From Paracoccaceae bacterium (lineage in GTDB: Bacteria > Pseudomonadota > Alphaproteobacteria > Rhodobacterales > Rhodobacteraceae), in NCBI GenBank assembly GCA_009773375.1, contig WRPH01000032.1, positions 1-49,839 of the forward strand: DNA of 49,839 bases, read 5' to 3'. Of this stretch, positions 1 to 9,321 are shown piece by piece. The notes beneath the pieces were generated by a model. That model saw nothing but the letters and a program-made list of their open reading frames with translations. It did no database searches and was not told where the DNA came from. Made by a program: the position numbers and the translations under genes. The first letter of the stretch is position 1, and every line of letters starts with the position of its first letter.

Positions 1-92
1 CCCCGATCGCGATGGAAGAAAAACTGCGCTTCGCCATCCGCGAAGGCGGCCGCACCGTCGGCGCAGGCGTGGTTTCGAAAATCATCGCTTAA
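1..92 (+). CDS. tuf: Elongation factor Tu, C-terminal fragment (cut by window edge)
   Basis: The first in-frame codon is at base 3 and the stop TAA is at 90-92. The 29 visible residues contain LRFAIREGGRTVGAGVV and end in SKIIA, which is the conserved end of domain 3 of EF-Tu, the GTPase that brings aminoacyl-tRNA to the ribosome. It lies directly upstream of rpsJ, the usual place for a tuf copy at the end of the str operon. The rest of the gene lies outside the window, so nothing can be said about its start or integrity. Confidence 0.95.
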   Translation, partial: PIAMEEKLRFAIREGGRTVGAGVVSKIIA

Positions 93-140
93 GGGCTGCG
101 AATCCCCTTCCCATGGGGGTTCGGACACTATAAGGACACG

Positions 141-164
141 CGGCGCACCCTTTGGGGTGCGCCG
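141..164 (+). terminator. Perfect 10-bp hairpin after tuf
   Basis: Arms 141-150 and 155-164 pair perfectly around a four-base loop (TTTG). The downstream tract is weak (TAGGTTTT), so this may be a partial terminator, an RNA-processing site or a repeat. Its stem (GGCGCACCC/GGGTGCGCC) uses the same letters as the GTGCG palindromes found after rpmD, rpoA and bztD. A TATAAG at 129-134 just before it could be a -10 element, but no convincing -35 is visible. Confidence 0.5.
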
Positions 165-260
165 TAGGTTTTAAGCTATCCCCGACACTACCAGACTACC
201 CACAAATGTGAACCTATGGGCCGGGCCTGTTGCCCCGCCTACGTTCCGAAGGAAAAACTG

Positions 261-569
261 ATGCAAGGTCAAACCATTCGCATTCGGCTGAAAGCCTTCG
301 ATTACCGCGTGTTGGACGCCTCCACGCAGGAAATCGTAAGCACGGCCAAGCGCACCGGCGCTACCGTTCGCGGTCCGATCCCGCTGCCGAACAAGATCGA
401 AAAGTTCACGGTTCTCCGTGGTCCGCACATTGACAAGAAGTCGCGCGACCAGTGGGAAATCCGGACGCACAAGCGTCTTCTCGACATCGTTGATCCGACC
501 CCCCAGACCGTTGACGCGCTGATGAAGCTCGACCTCGCCGCTGGCGTGGACGTCGAGATCAAAGTGTAA
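261..569 (+). CDS. rpsJ: Small ribosomal subunit protein uS10 (S10)
   Basis: The 102-residue protein matches S10 along its whole length: [19 protein letters not shown] at the start, the [19 protein letters not shown] loop that reaches into the 30S head, and [20 protein letters not shown] near the end. The same frame stays open upstream to 216, but S10 proteins begin at this Met, which has an AAGGA-type ribosome binding site ten bases before it. It is the first gene of the S10 operon, followed 15 bases later by rplC. Besides its ribosomal role, S10 (NusE) acts in transcription antitermination. Confidence 0.98.
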   Translation: MQGQTIRIRLKAFDYRVLDASTQEIVSTAKRTGATVRGPIPLPNKIEKFTVLRGPHIDKKSRDQWEIRTHKRLLDIVDPTPQTVDALMKLDLAAGVDVEIKV

Positions 570-584
570 GGGGAGCATCAGAAC

Positions 585-1301
585 ATGCGCTCTGGCGTTA
601 TCGCAAAGAAGCTGGGCATGACCCGGCTGTTCCTTGAAAACGGCACCCAAGTTCCGGTGACCGTGCTTCAACTCGACAATCTCCAGGTTGTGGCCCAACG
701 CACCGTTGATAAGGATGGCTATACCGCCGTCCAGCTCGGCGCTGGTTTGGCCAAAGCCAAGCGGACCACCGCTGCCATGCGCGGCCACTTCGCCAAAGCT
801 CAGGTTGAGCCGAAGCGCAAGATCGCCGAATTCCGCGTGTCGCCGGCCAACCTGATCGAAGTGGGCGCGGAAATCACCGCTGACCATTATCTGGCAGGTC
901 AGTTCGTCGACATCGCCGGAACCACCAATGGTAAAGGCTTCCAGGGTGCGATGAAGCGTCACAACTTCGGCGGCCTGCGGGCGTCGCATGGTGTGTCGGT
1001 TTCGCACCGCTCGCACGGTTCGACTGGTCAGTGCCAGGATCCGGGCAAGGTCTTCAAAGGCAAGAAAATGGCTGGTCACATGGGCGCTGTGCGCTGCACC
1101 ACCCAGAACCTGCAAGTCATCCGCACGGATGCCGAGCGTGGCTTGCTGATGATCAAAGGCGCAGTCCCCGGTACCAAGGGCGGTTGGGTCACGATCAAGG
1201 ATGCCGTGAAGAAAGCCGCTCCGGCGGGTCTGCCGCTTCCGGCAGCTATTCGTTCGGCTGCTGCGGCTGCACCTGCTGCTGTTGAAGGGGGTGAAGCATG
1301 A
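585..1301 (+). CDS. rplC: Large ribosomal subunit protein uL3 (L3)
   Basis: 238 residues starting [14 protein letters not shown], the L3 N-terminus. The central part carries [15 protein letters not shown] and [28 protein letters not shown], the loop that reaches the peptidyl-transferase centre and includes the Gln-containing segment methylated by PrmB in other bacteria. The C-terminus is an Ala/Pro-rich tail after the conserved VPGTKGGWV. It overlaps rplD by four bases (ATGA), indicating translational coupling. Confidence 0.98.
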   Translation: MRSGVIAKKLGMTRLFLENGTQVPVTVLQLDNLQVVAQRTVDKDGYTAVQLGAGLAKAKRTTAAMRGHFAKAQVEPKRKIAEFRVSPANLIEVGAEITADHYLAGQFVDIAGTTNGKGFQGAMKRHNFGGLRASHGVSVSHRSHGSTGQCQDPGKVFKGKKMAGHMGAVRCTTQNLQVIRTDAERGLLMIKGAVPGTKGGWVTIKDAVKKAAPAGLPLPAAIRSAAAAAPAAVEGGEA

Positions 1302-1918
1302 AACTCGACGTGATCAAACTTGATGGCGGCAAAGCTGGCACCATCGACCTTGACGAAGCCCTGTTCGGCCTCGACCCGCGCGCAGACGTTCTGCACCGTG
1401 TCGTGCGTTGGCAGCGCGCCCGGTCGCAGGCAGGCACCCACTCGACGCTGACCCGCGCCGAAGTGTCCTACTCGACCAAGAAGATCTACAAGCAGAAAGG
1501 CACCGGCGGCGCTCGTCACGGTTCCAAGAAGGCTCCGATCTTCCGTCACGGCGGCGTTGTCAAAGGCCCGACCCCGCGTTCGCATGCCCATGATCTGCCG
1601 AAGAAATTCCGCGCTCTGGGTCTGCGTCACGCGCTGTCGGCCAAAGCCAAGGCCGGCGAACTGGTGATCCTGGATACGGCCTCGATGGCCGAAGCCAAGA
1701 CCTCGGTTCTGGCAAAACACGCCCAGGAACTGGGTTGGAAGCGCGTGCTGATCATTGATGGTGCTGCTGTTGACGCGAATTTCGCGCTGGCTGCTCGCAA
1801 CATCGAAGGCATCGACGTGCTGCCGACCATGGGCGCCAACGTCTATGACATCCTGAAGCGTGACACCCTGGTGATCACCAAAGCAGGTGTCGAAGCTCTG
1901 GAGGCTCGTCTGAAATGA
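1298..1918 (+). CDS. rplD: Large ribosomal subunit protein uL4 (L4)
   Basis: 206 residues. The long extended loop typical of L4 is clear ([20 protein letters not shown], then [16 protein letters not shown]); it lines the peptide exit tunnel. The C-terminal half has the globular pattern KRVLIID...[27 protein letters not shown]. It overlaps rplC and rplW by four bases each. In gamma-proteobacteria L4 represses its own S10 operon by binding the leader; no comparable leader structure could be established here. Confidence 0.98.
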   Translation: MKLDVIKLDGGKAGTIDLDEALFGLDPRADVLHRVVRWQRARSQAGTHSTLTRAEVSYSTKKIYKQKGTGGARHGSKKAPIFRHGGVVKGPTPRSHAHDLPKKFRALGLRHALSAKAKAGELVILDTASMAEAKTSVLAKHAQELGWKRVLIIDGAAVDANFALAARNIEGIDVLPTMGANVYDILKRDTLVITKAGVEALEARLK

Positions 1919-2211
1919 GCGCGAAACCCCAACACTACGACCTGATCAAAAAGCCCGTGATCACCGAAAAAGCCACCATGGCTTCGGAGAACAACGCGGT
2001 GGTGTTCCAGGTCGCTATGGATGCAACCAAGCCCCAGATCAAAGAAGCTGTTGAAAACATCTTCGGCGTCAAGGTGAAGGCGGTCAACACCACCATCACC
2101 AAGGGCAAGGCCAAGAAGTTCCGCGGTCGCGCAGGCGAGCGCAGCGACAAGAAGAAAGCCTATGTGACGCTGGAAGCCGGAAACACTATCGACGTTTCGA
2201 CGGGTCTCTGA
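1915..2211 (+). CDS. rplW: Large ribosomal subunit protein uL23 (L23)
   Basis: 98 residues starting [20 protein letters not shown], with the L23 pattern VEN(I)[18 protein letters not shown] and a basic loop ([20 protein letters not shown]). L23 sits at the exit tunnel and docks trigger factor and SRP. It ends the first block of the S10 operon: a good hairpin with a T-run follows within 20 bases and rplB starts only at 2376, so rplW and rplB are probably in separate or attenuated transcripts. Confidence 0.98.
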   Translation: MSAKPQHYDLIKKPVITEKATMASENNAVVFQVAMDATKPQIKEAVENIFGVKVKAVNTTITKGKAKKFRGRAGERSDKKKAYVTLEAGNTIDVSTGL

Positions 2212-2229
2212 TACTAGGCGACGAATCTC

Positions 2230-2262
2230 ACGGCCCCGGTTCTCCGGGGCCGTGGAATTTTT
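2230..2262 (+). terminator. Intrinsic terminator between rplW and rplB
   Basis: A perfect 10-bp stem (2230-2239 with 2244-2253, GC-rich) closes a TTCT loop and is followed by GGAATTTTT, with the T-run at 2258-2262. It is 18 bases after the rplW stop. The remaining ~110 bases before rplB hold no gene; a second weak hairpin (about 2331-2352) and a poor promoter-like pair (TTGCTG at 2273) are the only other signals seen. This splits the S10 operon between L23 and L2. Confidence 0.8.
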
Positions 2263-2375
2263 ACGAATCGGGTTGCTGCGGTCCCACCAAGGCAGCCCAT
2301 ATCTCGGGGATCTACGGAGCCCTATAACCTCGGGTCCAAGTTATCGGGCCCGCTAGCTGACGGAAGACAGAAAGC

Positions 2376-3212
2376 ATGGCACTTAAGTCGTATAAGCCGA
2401 CGACGCCTGGCCAACGCGGGTTGGTTCTGATCGACCGTTCGGAGCTGTGGAAAGGCCGTCCGGTCAAAGCCCTTACTGAGGGTTTGACCAAGACAGGTGG
2501 CCGGAACAACACCGGACGTATCACGATGTGGCACAAGGGCGGGGGCGCCAAGCGTCTCTACCGTGTGGTCGATTTCAAGCGCACAAAATTTGATATTGCC
2601 GCGGTCGTCGAGCGGATCGAATACGATCCGAACCGTACCGCCTTTATCGCGCTCGTCCGCTATGCGGATGGCGAGCTCTCCTATATCCTGGCACCGCAGC
2701 GTCTGGCCATTGGTGACTCTGTCATCGCTGGCGCAAAGACCGACGTGAAGCCGGGCAACGCCATGCCGTTCTCGGGCATGCCGATCGGGACGATCATCCA
2801 CAACGTCGAGCTGAAGCCCGGCAAGGGCGGCCAACTGGCCCGCGCTGCTGGCACTTACGCTCAGTTTGTTGGTCGTGACGGCGGCTACGCTCAGATCCGC
2901 CTGTCCTCGGGCGAGCTGCGCATGGTGCGTCAGGAATGCATGGCCACCATCGGTGCCGTGTCGAACCCCGACAACTCGAACCAGAACTTCGGTAAAGCCG
3001 GCCGTATGCGCCACAAAGGCGTGCGCCCGACCGTTCGCGGCGTTGCAATGAACCCGATCGACCACCCGCATGGTGGTGGTGAAGGTCGCACCTCTGGGGG
3101 CCGTCACCCGGTTACCCCGTGGGGCAAAGGCACCAAGGGTAACAAGACCCGCAAGGCCAAAGCTTCGGACAGACTCATTGTCCGGTCGCGTCACGCGAAG
3201 AAAGGGCGCTAA
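2376..3212 (+). CDS. rplB: Large ribosomal subunit protein uL2 (L2)
   Basis: 278 residues, close to the usual 273-280. Starts [15 protein letters not shown]; contains [22 protein letters not shown] and, near the C-terminus, the invariant [14 protein letters not shown] segment whose histidine lies near the peptidyl-transferase centre and bridges the subunits. The GGAAGACAG sequence just upstream serves as ribosome binding site. It starts the second S10 block and is four bases upstream of rpsS. Confidence 0.98.
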   Translation: MALKSYKPTTPGQRGLVLIDRSELWKGRPVKALTEGLTKTGGRNNTGRITMWHKGGGAKRLYRVVDFKRTKFDIAAVVERIEYDPNRTAFIALVRYADGELSYILAPQRLAIGDSVIAGAKTDVKPGNAMPFSGMPIGTIIHNVELKPGKGGQLARAAGTYAQFVGRDGGYAQIRLSSGELRMVRQECMATIGAVSNPDNSNQNFGKAGRMRHKGVRPTVRGVAMNPIDHPHGGGEGRTSGGRHPVTPWGKGTKGNKTRKAKASDRLIVRSRHAKKGR

Positions 3213-3215
3213 TCC

Positions 3216-3494
3216 ATGGCACGTTCTATTTGGAAGGGCCCGTTCGTTGACGGCTATGTCTTGAAAAAGGCAGAGACCGCTAAAGCCTCGGGCAAGAACG
3301 AAGTGATCAAGATCTGGTCGCGTCGCTCCACCATTCTGCCGCAGTTCGTCGGTCTGACTTTTGCTGTCTACAACGGCAAAAAGCACATTCCGGTTAACGT
3401 GACGGAAGAGATGATTGGTCAGAAGTTTGGTGAGTATTCGCCGACCCGGACCTATTACGGCCACGCCGCCGACAAAAAAGCCAAGAGGAAATAA
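3216..3494 (+). CDS. rpsS: Small ribosomal subunit protein uS19 (S19)
   Basis: 92 residues with the S19 signature: [65 protein letters not shown]. It binds the 30S head with S13. The gene starts three bases after the rplB stop and is followed three bases later by rplV, so it is part of a tight operon. Confidence 0.98.
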   Translation: MARSIWKGPFVDGYVLKKAETAKASGKNEVIKIWSRRSTILPQFVGLTFAVYNGKKHIPVNVTEEMIGQKFGEYSPTRTYYGHAADKKAKRK

Positions 3495-3497
3495 GCC

Positions 3498-3878
3498 ATG
3501 AGCACGGAAAAGAACCCCCGTCGCGTGGCGGACAACGAAGCAATGGCGATTTCGCGCATGCTCCGCACCTCGCCGCAGAAGCTGAATCTCGTTGCGGGCC
3601 TGATCCGCGGCAAGAAGGTCGAAAAGGCTCTGGCCGATCTGACCTTCTCGAAGCGCCGCATCGCCGGTGACGTGAAGAAGTGCCTGCAGTCGGCGATTGC
3701 CAACGCGGAAAACAACCACAACCTCGACGTCGACAGCCTGATCGTTGCCGAAGCCTGGGTCGGCAAGAACCTCGTGATGAAGCGTGGCCGTCCGCGGGCG
3801 CGTGGCCGTTTCGGCAAGATCATGAAGCCGTTCTCTGAGATCACCATCAAGGTCCGTCAAGTCGGGGAGACTGCATAA
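3498..3878 (+). CDS. rplV: Large ribosomal subunit protein uL22 (L22)
   Basis: 126 residues. After a short variable N-terminal stretch the L22 core begins ([30 protein letters not shown]), and the C-terminal beta hairpin ([23 protein letters not shown]) is the part that lines the exit tunnel at the macrolide site. It shares one base with rpsC (TAATG). Confidence 0.98.
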   Translation: MSTEKNPRRVADNEAMAISRMLRTSPQKLNLVAGLIRGKKVEKALADLTFSKRRIAGDVKKCLQSAIANAENNHNLDVDSLIVAEAWVGKNLVMKRGRPRARGRFGKIMKPFSEITIKVRQVGETA

Positions 3879-4594
3879 TGGGTCAGAAGGTCAATCCGAT
3901 CGGTATGCGTCTGCAGGTCAACCGCACCTGGGACAGCCGTTGGTTCGCTGAATCGAAAGATTACGGCAACCTGCTGCTGGAAGACCTCAAGATGCGTGCC
4001 TTCGTGCATGAAGAGTGCAAGCAGGCTGGCGTGTCGCGCGTGATCATCGAGCGCCCGCACAAGAAGTGCCGTGTGACCATTCACACCGCGCGTCCGGGCG
4101 TGATCATCGGCAAAAAAGGCGCCGATATCGAAACCCTGCGCAAGAAACTCGCTGCGTTCACCAAGTCGGACGTGCATCTGAACATCGTCGAAGTGCGCAA
4201 GCCCGAAGTCGATGCGCAGCTGGTGGCCGAGTCCATCGCACAGCAGATGGAACGTCGTGTTTCCTTCCGTCGCGCCATGAAGCGTGGCGTGCAGAACGCG
4301 ATGCGCATGGGCGCGCTTGGCATCCGTGTGAACGTTGCTGGCCGTCTGGGTGGCGCTGAAATCGCGCGGACCGAATGGTATCGTGAAGGCCGCGTGCCGT
4401 TGCATACCCTGCGCGCTGACATCGACTATGCTCTGTCCGAAGCCACGACCCCTTACGGGATCATCGGGGTGAAGGTCTGGATCTTCAAAGGCGAAATCCT
4501 CGAGCATGATCCGCAGGCCCATGATCGCCGTCTTGCCGAAGCGCAAGAAGGTGCAGCACCGCGTTCGCCTCGCCGCGACCGCGAACGCGCGTAA
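3878..4594 (+). CDS. rpsC: Small ribosomal subunit protein uS3 (S3)
   Basis: 238 residues. Starts [12 protein letters not shown]; has the KH domain with [18 protein letters not shown] (GxxG loop) and the C-terminal domain [41 protein letters not shown]3 forms part of the mRNA entry tunnel. The basic C-terminal tail ends RRDRERA. It overlaps rplV by one base and precedes rplP by 12 bases. Confidence 0.98.
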   Translation: MGQKVNPIGMRLQVNRTWDSRWFAESKDYGNLLLEDLKMRAFVHEECKQAGVSRVIIERPHKKCRVTIHTARPGVIIGKKGADIETLRKKLAAFTKSDVHLNIVEVRKPEVDAQLVAESIAQQMERRVSFRRAMKRGVQNAMRMGALGIRVNVAGRLGGAEIARTEWYREGRVPLHTLRADIDYALSEATTPYGIIGVKVWIFKGEILEHDPQAHDRRLAEAQEGAAPRSPRRDRERA

Positions 4595-4606
4595 GGGAGA
4601 AGACAG

Positions 4607-5020
4607 ATGTTGCAACCAAAACGGACTAAGTTCCGCAAGATGCACAAAGGCCGTATCCACGGCGAAGCCAAAGGCGGCTTTCTGCTGAACTTCGGCTCCT
4701 TTGCGCTGAAAGCGACCGAGCCAGAGCGTGTGACGGCCCGTCAGATCGAAGCGGCCCGCCGCGCGATCACCCGCCACATGAAACGCCAGGGCCGCGTCTG
4801 GATCCGGATTTTCCCGGATGTTCCGGTCTCGTCCAAGCCCACCGAAGTTCGGATGGGTAAAGGTAAAGGCTCCACCGACTACTGGGCTGCCAAGGTCAAG
4901 CCGGGCCGCATCATGTTCGAGATCGACGGCGTGTCCGAGATCATCGCGCGTGAAGCTCTGCGTCTTGGCGCGATGAAGCTTCCGGTCACCACCCGCGTTG
5001 TGGCCCGCGAAGACTGGTAA
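4607..5020 (+). CDS. rplP: Large ribosomal subunit protein uL16 (L16)
   Basis: 137 residues with the L16 pattern: [19 protein letters not shown], then [41 protein letters not shown]16 organises the tRNA-binding face of the 50S subunit near the A site. The RMGKGKGS loop contains the arginine position hydroxylated in E. coli by the oxygenase RoxA/YcfD, which matters because the next gene here encodes a 2OG-Fe(II) oxygenase. A terminator-like hairpin follows. Confidence 0.98.
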   Translation: MLQPKRTKFRKMHKGRIHGEAKGGFLLNFGSFALKATEPERVTARQIEAARRAITRHMKRQGRVWIRIFPDVPVSSKPTEVRMGKGKGSTDYWAAKVKPGRIMFEIDGVSEIIAREALRLGAMKLPVTTRVVAREDW

Positions 5021-5055
5021 GGTTACGCGCTTGGCGTAACACCGATCAGATAGAG

Positions 5056-5083
5056 GGCCCTGCTGGCAACGGCGGGGCCTTTT
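5056..5083 (+). terminator. Terminator-like hairpin after rplP
   Basis: An 8-bp stem (5056-5063 with 5072-5079, one G.U pair) is followed by TTTTCC. A smaller 7-bp hairpin (5022-5028 with 5034-5040) precedes it immediately after the rplP stop. Together they could end or reduce transcription before the oxygenase gene, which starts 24 bases further on and would then depend on read-through or a weak local promoter. Confidence 0.65.
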
Positions 5084-5106
5084 CCATTTCCCTTACGGAG
5101 CCTGCC

Positions 5107-5730
5107 ATGGCCGAAATTTCCTCGTTGTTCGTCACCCGCCTGTATCGCGCCACTTTGAACGATCTGGCCAAGAAGAAGGTCGATTATGCCGAGCTGAAAG
5201 CCGCATGCGAGGCCATTGCCGAGGATGACGAGGCGGGGCAGCAGTGGTGCGAGGATAACGGCTATCCGGGCTACACCTCTTACGCATCGCTGAACGATCT
5301 GCCGTGGCGCTTTCCGATCTTTGCCGATCTGGAAAAGGCGTTGGACAAACACGTCGCGGCCTTCGTCAAGGATCTGGGCTTTGATCTGGGCGACAAGAAG
5401 CTGAAATGCGGCTCGTTCTGGATCAATATCCTGCCCGAAGGCGGCACCCACGCCAGCCACATCCACCCACATTCGGTGATTTCCGGCACCACCTATGTCT
5501 CGATGCCGAAGGGCACTTCCGCCCTGAAACTGGAAGACCCCCGCCTGCCGATGATGATGCACGCGCCGTTGCGCCTGAAAGACGCAGCCCAAAAGCTGCA
5601 ACAGTTCGTCTATGTGAAACCCAACGTCGGGGACGTTTTGCTGTGGGAAAGCTGGCTCCGCCACGAAGTGCCGATGAACATGTCGGACGAAGAGCGGATT
5701 TCGGTCAGCTTCAACTACGAATGGGCGTAA
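5107..5730 (+). CDS. 2OG-Fe(II) oxygenase family protein (TIGR02466-like)
   Basis: 207 residues. The C-terminal half fits the 2OG-Fe(II) dioxygenase fold: a His-rich metal-site segment SHIHPHSVISGTTYV (His118, His120, His122), a conserved DPR (144-146), and the distal site VGDVLLWESWLRHEVP (His186) followed 11 residues later by Arg197 in ERISVSFN, the usual place of the 2-oxoglutarate-binding Arg. These are the marks of the TIGR02466/PF13759 family, whose substrates are unknown. Its position between rplP and rpmC, on the same strand and behind a GGAG ribosome binding site, suggests a job linked to ribosomal proteins or translation. That link is inference only; it is not a homologue of RoxA (JmjC type). 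Confidence 0.8.
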   Translation: MAEISSLFVTRLYRATLNDLAKKKVDYAELKAACEAIAEDDEAGQQWCEDNGYPGYTSYASLNDLPWRFPIFADLEKALDKHVAAFVKDLGFDLGDKKLKCGSFWINILPEGGTHASHIHPHSVISGTTYVSMPKGTSALKLEDPRLPMMMHAPLRLKDAAQKLQQFVYVKPNVGDVLLWESWLRHEVPMNMSDEERISVSFNYEWA

Positions 5731-5762
5731 TGCCTTGCCGGATGGAATTGGCAACTTCGTGC

Positions 5763-5791
5763 TTGCCCTATCCCCCCAGCTAACCTATACG
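5763..5791 (+). promoter_or_regulatory. Candidate sigma70-type promoter for rpmC block
   Basis: TTGCCC at 5763-5768 and TATACG at 5786-5791 are separated by exactly 17 bases. The element lies just after the oxygenase gene and 117 bases before rpmC. The -10 is identical to that of the candidate rplO promoter (TATACG, also 17-base spacing). Confidence 0.5.
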
Positions 5792-5907
5792 ACCCCATCC
5801 ACGGTTCCGGGGCGACTCGGAATCGCGGTTTATTATTGATCCACCGGACCCAGCGTAACCTTGCAAACGCAGCAGGGGCGCTCTGGTGATAGAAAAGGAA
5901 AAGGCGC

Positions 5908-6111
5908 ATGACCGCCAAAGAACTTCTGGGTAAAACGCCCGAGCAGCTGCGTGAGAGCCTTGTTGCCCTCAAGAAAGAGGCGTTCAACCTGCGCTTCCAG
6001 GCTGCGACCAACCAGCTGGAAAACACCTCGCGTATGCGCGCCGTCCGTCGGGACGTGGCTCGTATCATGACCGTGCTGAACCAGAAAGCCGCGCAAGCGA
6101 CTGCGAACTGA
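5908..6111 (+). CDS. rpmC: Large ribosomal subunit protein uL29 (L29)
   Basis: 67 residues, the usual size. It has the two-helix L29 pattern: [55 protein letters not shown] (residues 5-59). L29 sits at the exit tunnel beside L23. It starts the third block of the superoperon after a 177-base gap that holds a promoter candidate; an AAGG site precedes the ATG. rpsQ follows 11 bases later. Confidence 0.96.
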   Translation: MTAKELLGKTPEQLRESLVALKKEAFNLRFQAATNQLENTSRMRAVRRDVARIMTVLNQKAAQATAN

Positions 6112-6122
6112 GGAGTAGACCC

Positions 6123-6356
6123 ATGCCGAAACGTATCCTGCAAGGCGTCGTGACCTCGGACAAGAACGAGCAGACCATCACCGTTCTGGTGGAACGCCGC
6201 TTCAAGCACCCGTTGCTGCAAAAGACCGTGCGCAAGTCGAAGAAATATCGCGCGCATGACGAGCACAACACCTACAAGACCGGTGACAGCGTTCGCATCG
6301 AAGAATGCGCACCGATCTCGAAAACCAAGCGTTGGACGGTCGTCGTAGCGGCTTGA
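6123..6356 (+). CDS. rpsQ: Small ribosomal subunit protein uS17 (S17)
   Basis: 77 residues with the S17 OB-fold pattern: [46 protein letters not shown] and [23 protein letters not shown]. It binds 16S rRNA helix 11 as an early assembly protein. A GAGGAG-type site lies just upstream. A 70-base gap separates it from rplN. Confidence 0.97.
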   Translation: MPKRILQGVVTSDKNEQTITVLVERRFKHPLLQKTVRKSKKYRAHDEHNTYKTGDSVRIEECAPISKTKRWTVVVAA

Positions 6357-6426
6357 TCGCCGTGATCTCTATCCAACTTATTTACGAAACCCTGGGCAAT
6401 GATGCCCAAAGGTCGGGAGAAACCAA

Positions 6427-6795
6427 ATGATCCAGATGCAGACCAATCTGGATGTTGCTGATAACTCCGGCGCTCGCCGAGTTCAGTGCATCAAGGTTCT
6501 GGGCGGTTCACACCGCCGCTATGCATCCGTTGGCGACATCATCGTGGTGTCCGTCAAGGAAGCTATTCCTAAAGGTCGTGTGAAAAAAGGCGACGTCCGC
6601 AAGGCCGTTGTTGTTCGCACCGCCAAAGAAGTCCGCCGTGAAGACGGCACCGCCATCCGTTTTGACCGCAACGCTGCCGTCATCCTGAACAACCAGGGTG
6701 AACCGGTCGGCACGCGTATCTTCGGGCCGGTTGTGCGTGAACTGCGCGCGAAGAACTTCATGAAAATCATCTCGCTCGCTCCGGAGGTGCTTTAA
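6427..6795 (+). CDS. rplN: Large ribosomal subunit protein uL14 (L14)
   Basis: 122 residues, full length. Starts [27 protein letters not shown], with the later conserved block [35 protein letters not shown] and [14 protein letters not shown]14 forms intersubunit bridges and is the target of the silencing factor RsfS. It is the first gene of the spc block and shares one base with rplX. Confidence 0.98.
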   Translation: MIQMQTNLDVADNSGARRVQCIKVLGGSHRRYASVGDIIVVSVKEAIPKGRVKKGDVRKAVVVRTAKEVRREDGTAIRFDRNAAVILNNQGEPVGTRIFGPVVRELRAKNFMKIISLAPEVL

Positions 6796-7100
6796 TGGCT
6801 GCTAAGCTGAAAAAAGGCGACACCGTCGTCGTGCTCGCTGGCAAGGACAAGGGTTCCAAGGGCGAGATTTCGTCGGTGAACCCGTCGGCCAACAAAGCCG
6901 TGGTTGATGGCGTGAACGTCGCGATCCGTCACACCAAGCAGACCCAAGCCTCGCAAGGCGGCCGTCTGGCGAAAGCCATGCCGATCGACCTGTCGAACCT
7001 GGCACTGCTGGACAAGAACGGCAAAGCAACCCGCGTTGGCTTCCGCATGGAAGGCGACAAGAAGGTTCGTTTCGCCAAGACCACTGGGGAGGCCATCTGA
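6795..7100 (+). CDS. rplX: Large ribosomal subunit protein uL24 (L24)
   Basis: 101 residues with the KOW motif at the start ([21 protein letters not shown]) and the typical [18 protein letters not shown] segment. L24 is an assembly initiator of the 50S subunit. It overlaps both neighbours by one base (TAATG upstream, TGATG downstream). Confidence 0.98.
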   Translation: MAAKLKKGDTVVVLAGKDKGSKGEISSVNPSANKAVVDGVNVAIRHTKQTQASQGGRLAKAMPIDLSNLALLDKNGKATRVGFRMEGDKKVRFAKTTGEAI

Positions 7101-7660
7101 TGTTGGATCAAGCCACTTACACCCCGCGCCTGAAGGCCGATTATCAGAACCGCATCCGTGCGGCGATGATGGAAGAGTTCGGTTACAAGAACGCGATGCA
7201 ACTGCCCCGTCTGGACAAGATCGTTCTGAACATGGGCGTTGGCGAAGCCGTCAAAGACACCAAAAAAGTCAAGAAAGCCGCCGAAGAGATGACTCTCATC
7301 GCGGGGCAAAAGGCTGTCATCACCCACGCAAAGAACAGCATTGCTGGTTTCCGCGTGCGTGAAGAGATGCCGCTTGGCTGCAAGGTGACCCTGCGCGGCG
7401 ACCGGATGTATGAATTCCTCGACCGTCTGATCACGATCGCTCTGCCGCGCGTCCGCGACTTCCGCGGCGTGAAGCCGACCTCGTTCGATGGCCGTGGCAA
7501 CTACGCCATGGGCTTGAAAGAGCAAATCGTGTTCCCCGAAATCGAATTCGACAAAGTCGATGAAGTGCTCGGCATGGACATCATCATCTGCACCACCGCT
7601 AAGACCGATGCGGAAGCGAAGAGCCTGTTGAAGAATTTCAACATGCCCTTCACGTCCTGA
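7100..7660 (+). CDS. rplE: Large ribosomal subunit protein uL5 (L5)
   Basis: 186 residues. Conserved L5 features include [49 protein letters not shown], and [29 protein letters not shown]. It binds 5S rRNA and contacts P-site tRNA. It overlaps rplX by one base and precedes rpsN by 19 bases. Confidence 0.98.
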   Translation: MLDQATYTPRLKADYQNRIRAAMMEEFGYKNAMQLPRLDKIVLNMGVGEAVKDTKKVKKAAEEMTLIAGQKAVITHAKNSIAGFRVREEMPLGCKVTLRGDRMYEFLDRLITIALPRVRDFRGVKPTSFDGRGNYAMGLKEQIVFPEIEFDKVDEVLGMDIIICTTAKTDAEAKSLLKNFNMPFTS

Positions 7661-7679
7661 TCGCGCGAGGAACCTGACA

Positions 7680-7985
7680 ATGGCAAAAAAATCCATGGTG
7701 AACCGCGAAGTGAAGCGCGCCGCACTTGTGAAGCAGCATGCTTCCAAGCGCGCTGCTCTCAAAGCGGTGATCAACGACCAGGCGAAACCGGTGGATGAGC
7801 GCTTCAAGGCGACCATCAAACTGGCAGAGCTGCCCCGCAACTCGTCTGCCGTTCGCTTGCACAATCGGTGCCAGCTGACCGGTCGTCCGCATGCGTTCTA
7901 TCGCAAGCTGAAACTCTCGCGCATCATGCTTCGTGAACTGGCCTCGTTTGGTCAGATCCCCGGCATGGTCAAGTCGAGCTGGTAA
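7680..7985 (+). CDS. rpsN: Small ribosomal subunit protein uS14 (S14), zinc-free long form
   Basis: 101 residues, the long S14 type. It has the C-terminal block [28 protein letters not shown] and ends IPGMVKSSW. The paired CxxC motifs of the zinc-binding short form are absent; only one Cys is present. It lies in the usual spc position between rplE and rpsH. Confidence 0.98.
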   Translation: MAKKSMVNREVKRAALVKQHASKRAALKAVINDQAKPVDERFKATIKLAELPRNSSAVRLHNRCQLTGRPHAFYRKLKLSRIMLRELASFGQIPGMVKSSW

Positions 7986-7997
7986 GGAGGTCGCAAA

Positions 7998-8396
7998 ATG
8001 ATGATGAACGATCCTCTCGGCGATATGCTTACCCGTATCCGTAACGCGCAAATGCGTGGCAAGTCGACCGTGTCGACCCCGGCCTCGAAGCTGCGTGCAT
8101 GGGTTCTGGAAGTGCTCGCGAGCGAAGGCTATATCCGCGGTTTCGAGCGCACCAAGACCGACAACGGTCAGGGTGAACTGGTGATCAGCCTCAAGTACTT
8201 CGAAGGCGTGCCTGTGATCCGCGAAGTCAAGCGCGTCTCCAAGCCGGGCCGTCGCGTGTACATGTCCGTCAAGGAAATTCCGACCGTGCGTAACGGCCTC
8301 GGTATCTCCATCGTCTCCACGCCGAAAGGCGTGATGTCTGATGCAAATGCGCGCGCTGCCAATGTTGGCGGCGAAGTGCTTTGCACCGTGTTCTGA
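7998..8396 (+). CDS. rpsH: Small ribosomal subunit protein uS8 (S8)
   Basis: About 132 residues, with [18 protein letters not shown] at the N-terminus and the C-terminal signature [33 protein letters not shown]. Three consecutive ATG codons (7998, 8001, 8004) are possible starts. The GGAGG at 7986-7990 fits the first or second, so the N-terminus is uncertain by two residues. S8 represses the spc operon in E. coli; no matching site was identified here. Confidence 0.97.
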   Translation: MMMNDPLGDMLTRIRNAQMRGKSTVSTPASKLRAWVLEVLASEGYIRGFERTKTDNGQGELVISLKYFEGVPVIREVKRVSKPGRRVYMSVKEIPTVRNGLGISIVSTPKGVMSDANARAANVGGEVLCTVF

Positions 8397-8406
8397 GGAG
8401 GGTGGG

Positions 8407-8940
8407 ATGTCTCGTATTGGCAAAAAGCCCGTAGCACTGGTCAGCGGCGTTTCGGCGTCGATTTCCGGTCAGACCGTCGAAGTGAAGGGGCCGAAAGGCA
8501 CCCGCAGCTTCACTGCAACCGACGACGTGACGCTCACGATCGACGAAGGCGCCATCAAAGTGACCCCGCGGGGCACTTCGAAGCGTGCTCGTCAGCAGTG
8601 GGGCATGGCGCGGTCGATGGTCGAAAACCTTGTGACCGGGGTCAGCGCAGGCTTCAAGAAAGAGCTGGAAATTCAGGGCGTGGGTTACCGCGCTGCGATG
8701 AACGGCAATATCCTGAAACTGTCGCTTGGCTACAGCCACGAAGTGAACTTCGACGTTCCGGCCGGGGTGACTGTCACCTCGCCGAAGCAAACCGAAATCG
8801 TTGTGGAAGGCATTGATCAGCAGTTGGTTGGTCAGGTCGCCGCGAACATCCGCGAATGGCGCAAGCCCGAGCCCTACAAGGGCAAAGGCATCCGCTATAA
8901 GGGCGAGTTCGTGTTCCGCAAAGAAGGTAAGAAGAAGTAA
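8407..8940 (+). CDS. rplF: Large ribosomal subunit protein uL6 (L6)
   Basis: 177 residues, standard length. Starts [32 protein letters not shown] and ends with [22 protein letters not shown], the C-terminal L6 signature. The reading frame is open upstream to 8341 inside rpsH, but the homologous start is the ATG at 8407, with GGAGGGTGGG directly before it. L6 binds near the sarcin-ricin loop. Confidence 0.98.
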   Translation: MSRIGKKPVALVSGVSASISGQTVEVKGPKGTRSFTATDDVTLTIDEGAIKVTPRGTSKRARQQWGMARSMVENLVTGVSAGFKKELEIQGVGYRAAMNGNILKLSLGYSHEVNFDVPAGVTVTSPKQTEIVVEGIDQQLVGQVAANIREWRKPEPYKGKGIRYKGEFVFRKEGKKK

Positions 8941-8951
8941 GGGACGCAATC

Positions 8952-9311
8952 ATGGCGAACAAAAAGAGAGAGCTGTTCCTCAAGCGCCGCCAGCGCGTCC
9001 GGAACAAAATCAAGGCGACTTCGCACGGGCGTCTGCGCCTGTCCGTTCATCGCTCGTCCAAGAACATCAGCGTGCAGCTGATCGACGACGTCAAAGGCGT
9101 GACCTTGGCCTCGGCATCCACTCTGGAAAAAGAGCTGGGTTTCGTTGGCAAGAACAACGTCGAAGCGGCCACGAAAGTGGGCGCTGCGATCGCCGAGCGG
9201 GCAAAGAAGGCCGGTTTCGAAGAGTGCTACTTCGATCGCGGTGGTTTCCTCTTTCACGGGAAGATCAAGGCTTTGGCCGATGCTGCCCGTGAAGGTGGTC
9301 TGAAGTTCTGA
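8952..9311 (+). CDS. rplR: Large ribosomal subunit protein uL18 (L18)
   Basis: 119 residues. Pattern: [39 protein letters not shown], then the C-terminal block [44 protein letters not shown]. It binds 5S rRNA with L5. Eleven bases after rplF, ten before rpsE. Confidence 0.98.
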   Translation: MANKKRELFLKRRQRVRNKIKATSHGRLRLSVHRSSKNISVQLIDDVKGVTLASASTLEKELGFVGKNNVEAATKVGAAIAERAKKAGFEECYFDRGGFLFHGKIKALADAAREGGLKF

Positions 9312-9321
9312 GGAGAGAAAA

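Noticed and set aside
2322..3860. 512-codon minus-strand frame across rplB-rpsS-rplV
   Set aside because: Covers three intact ribosomal genes in antisense; no start signal or protein similarity.
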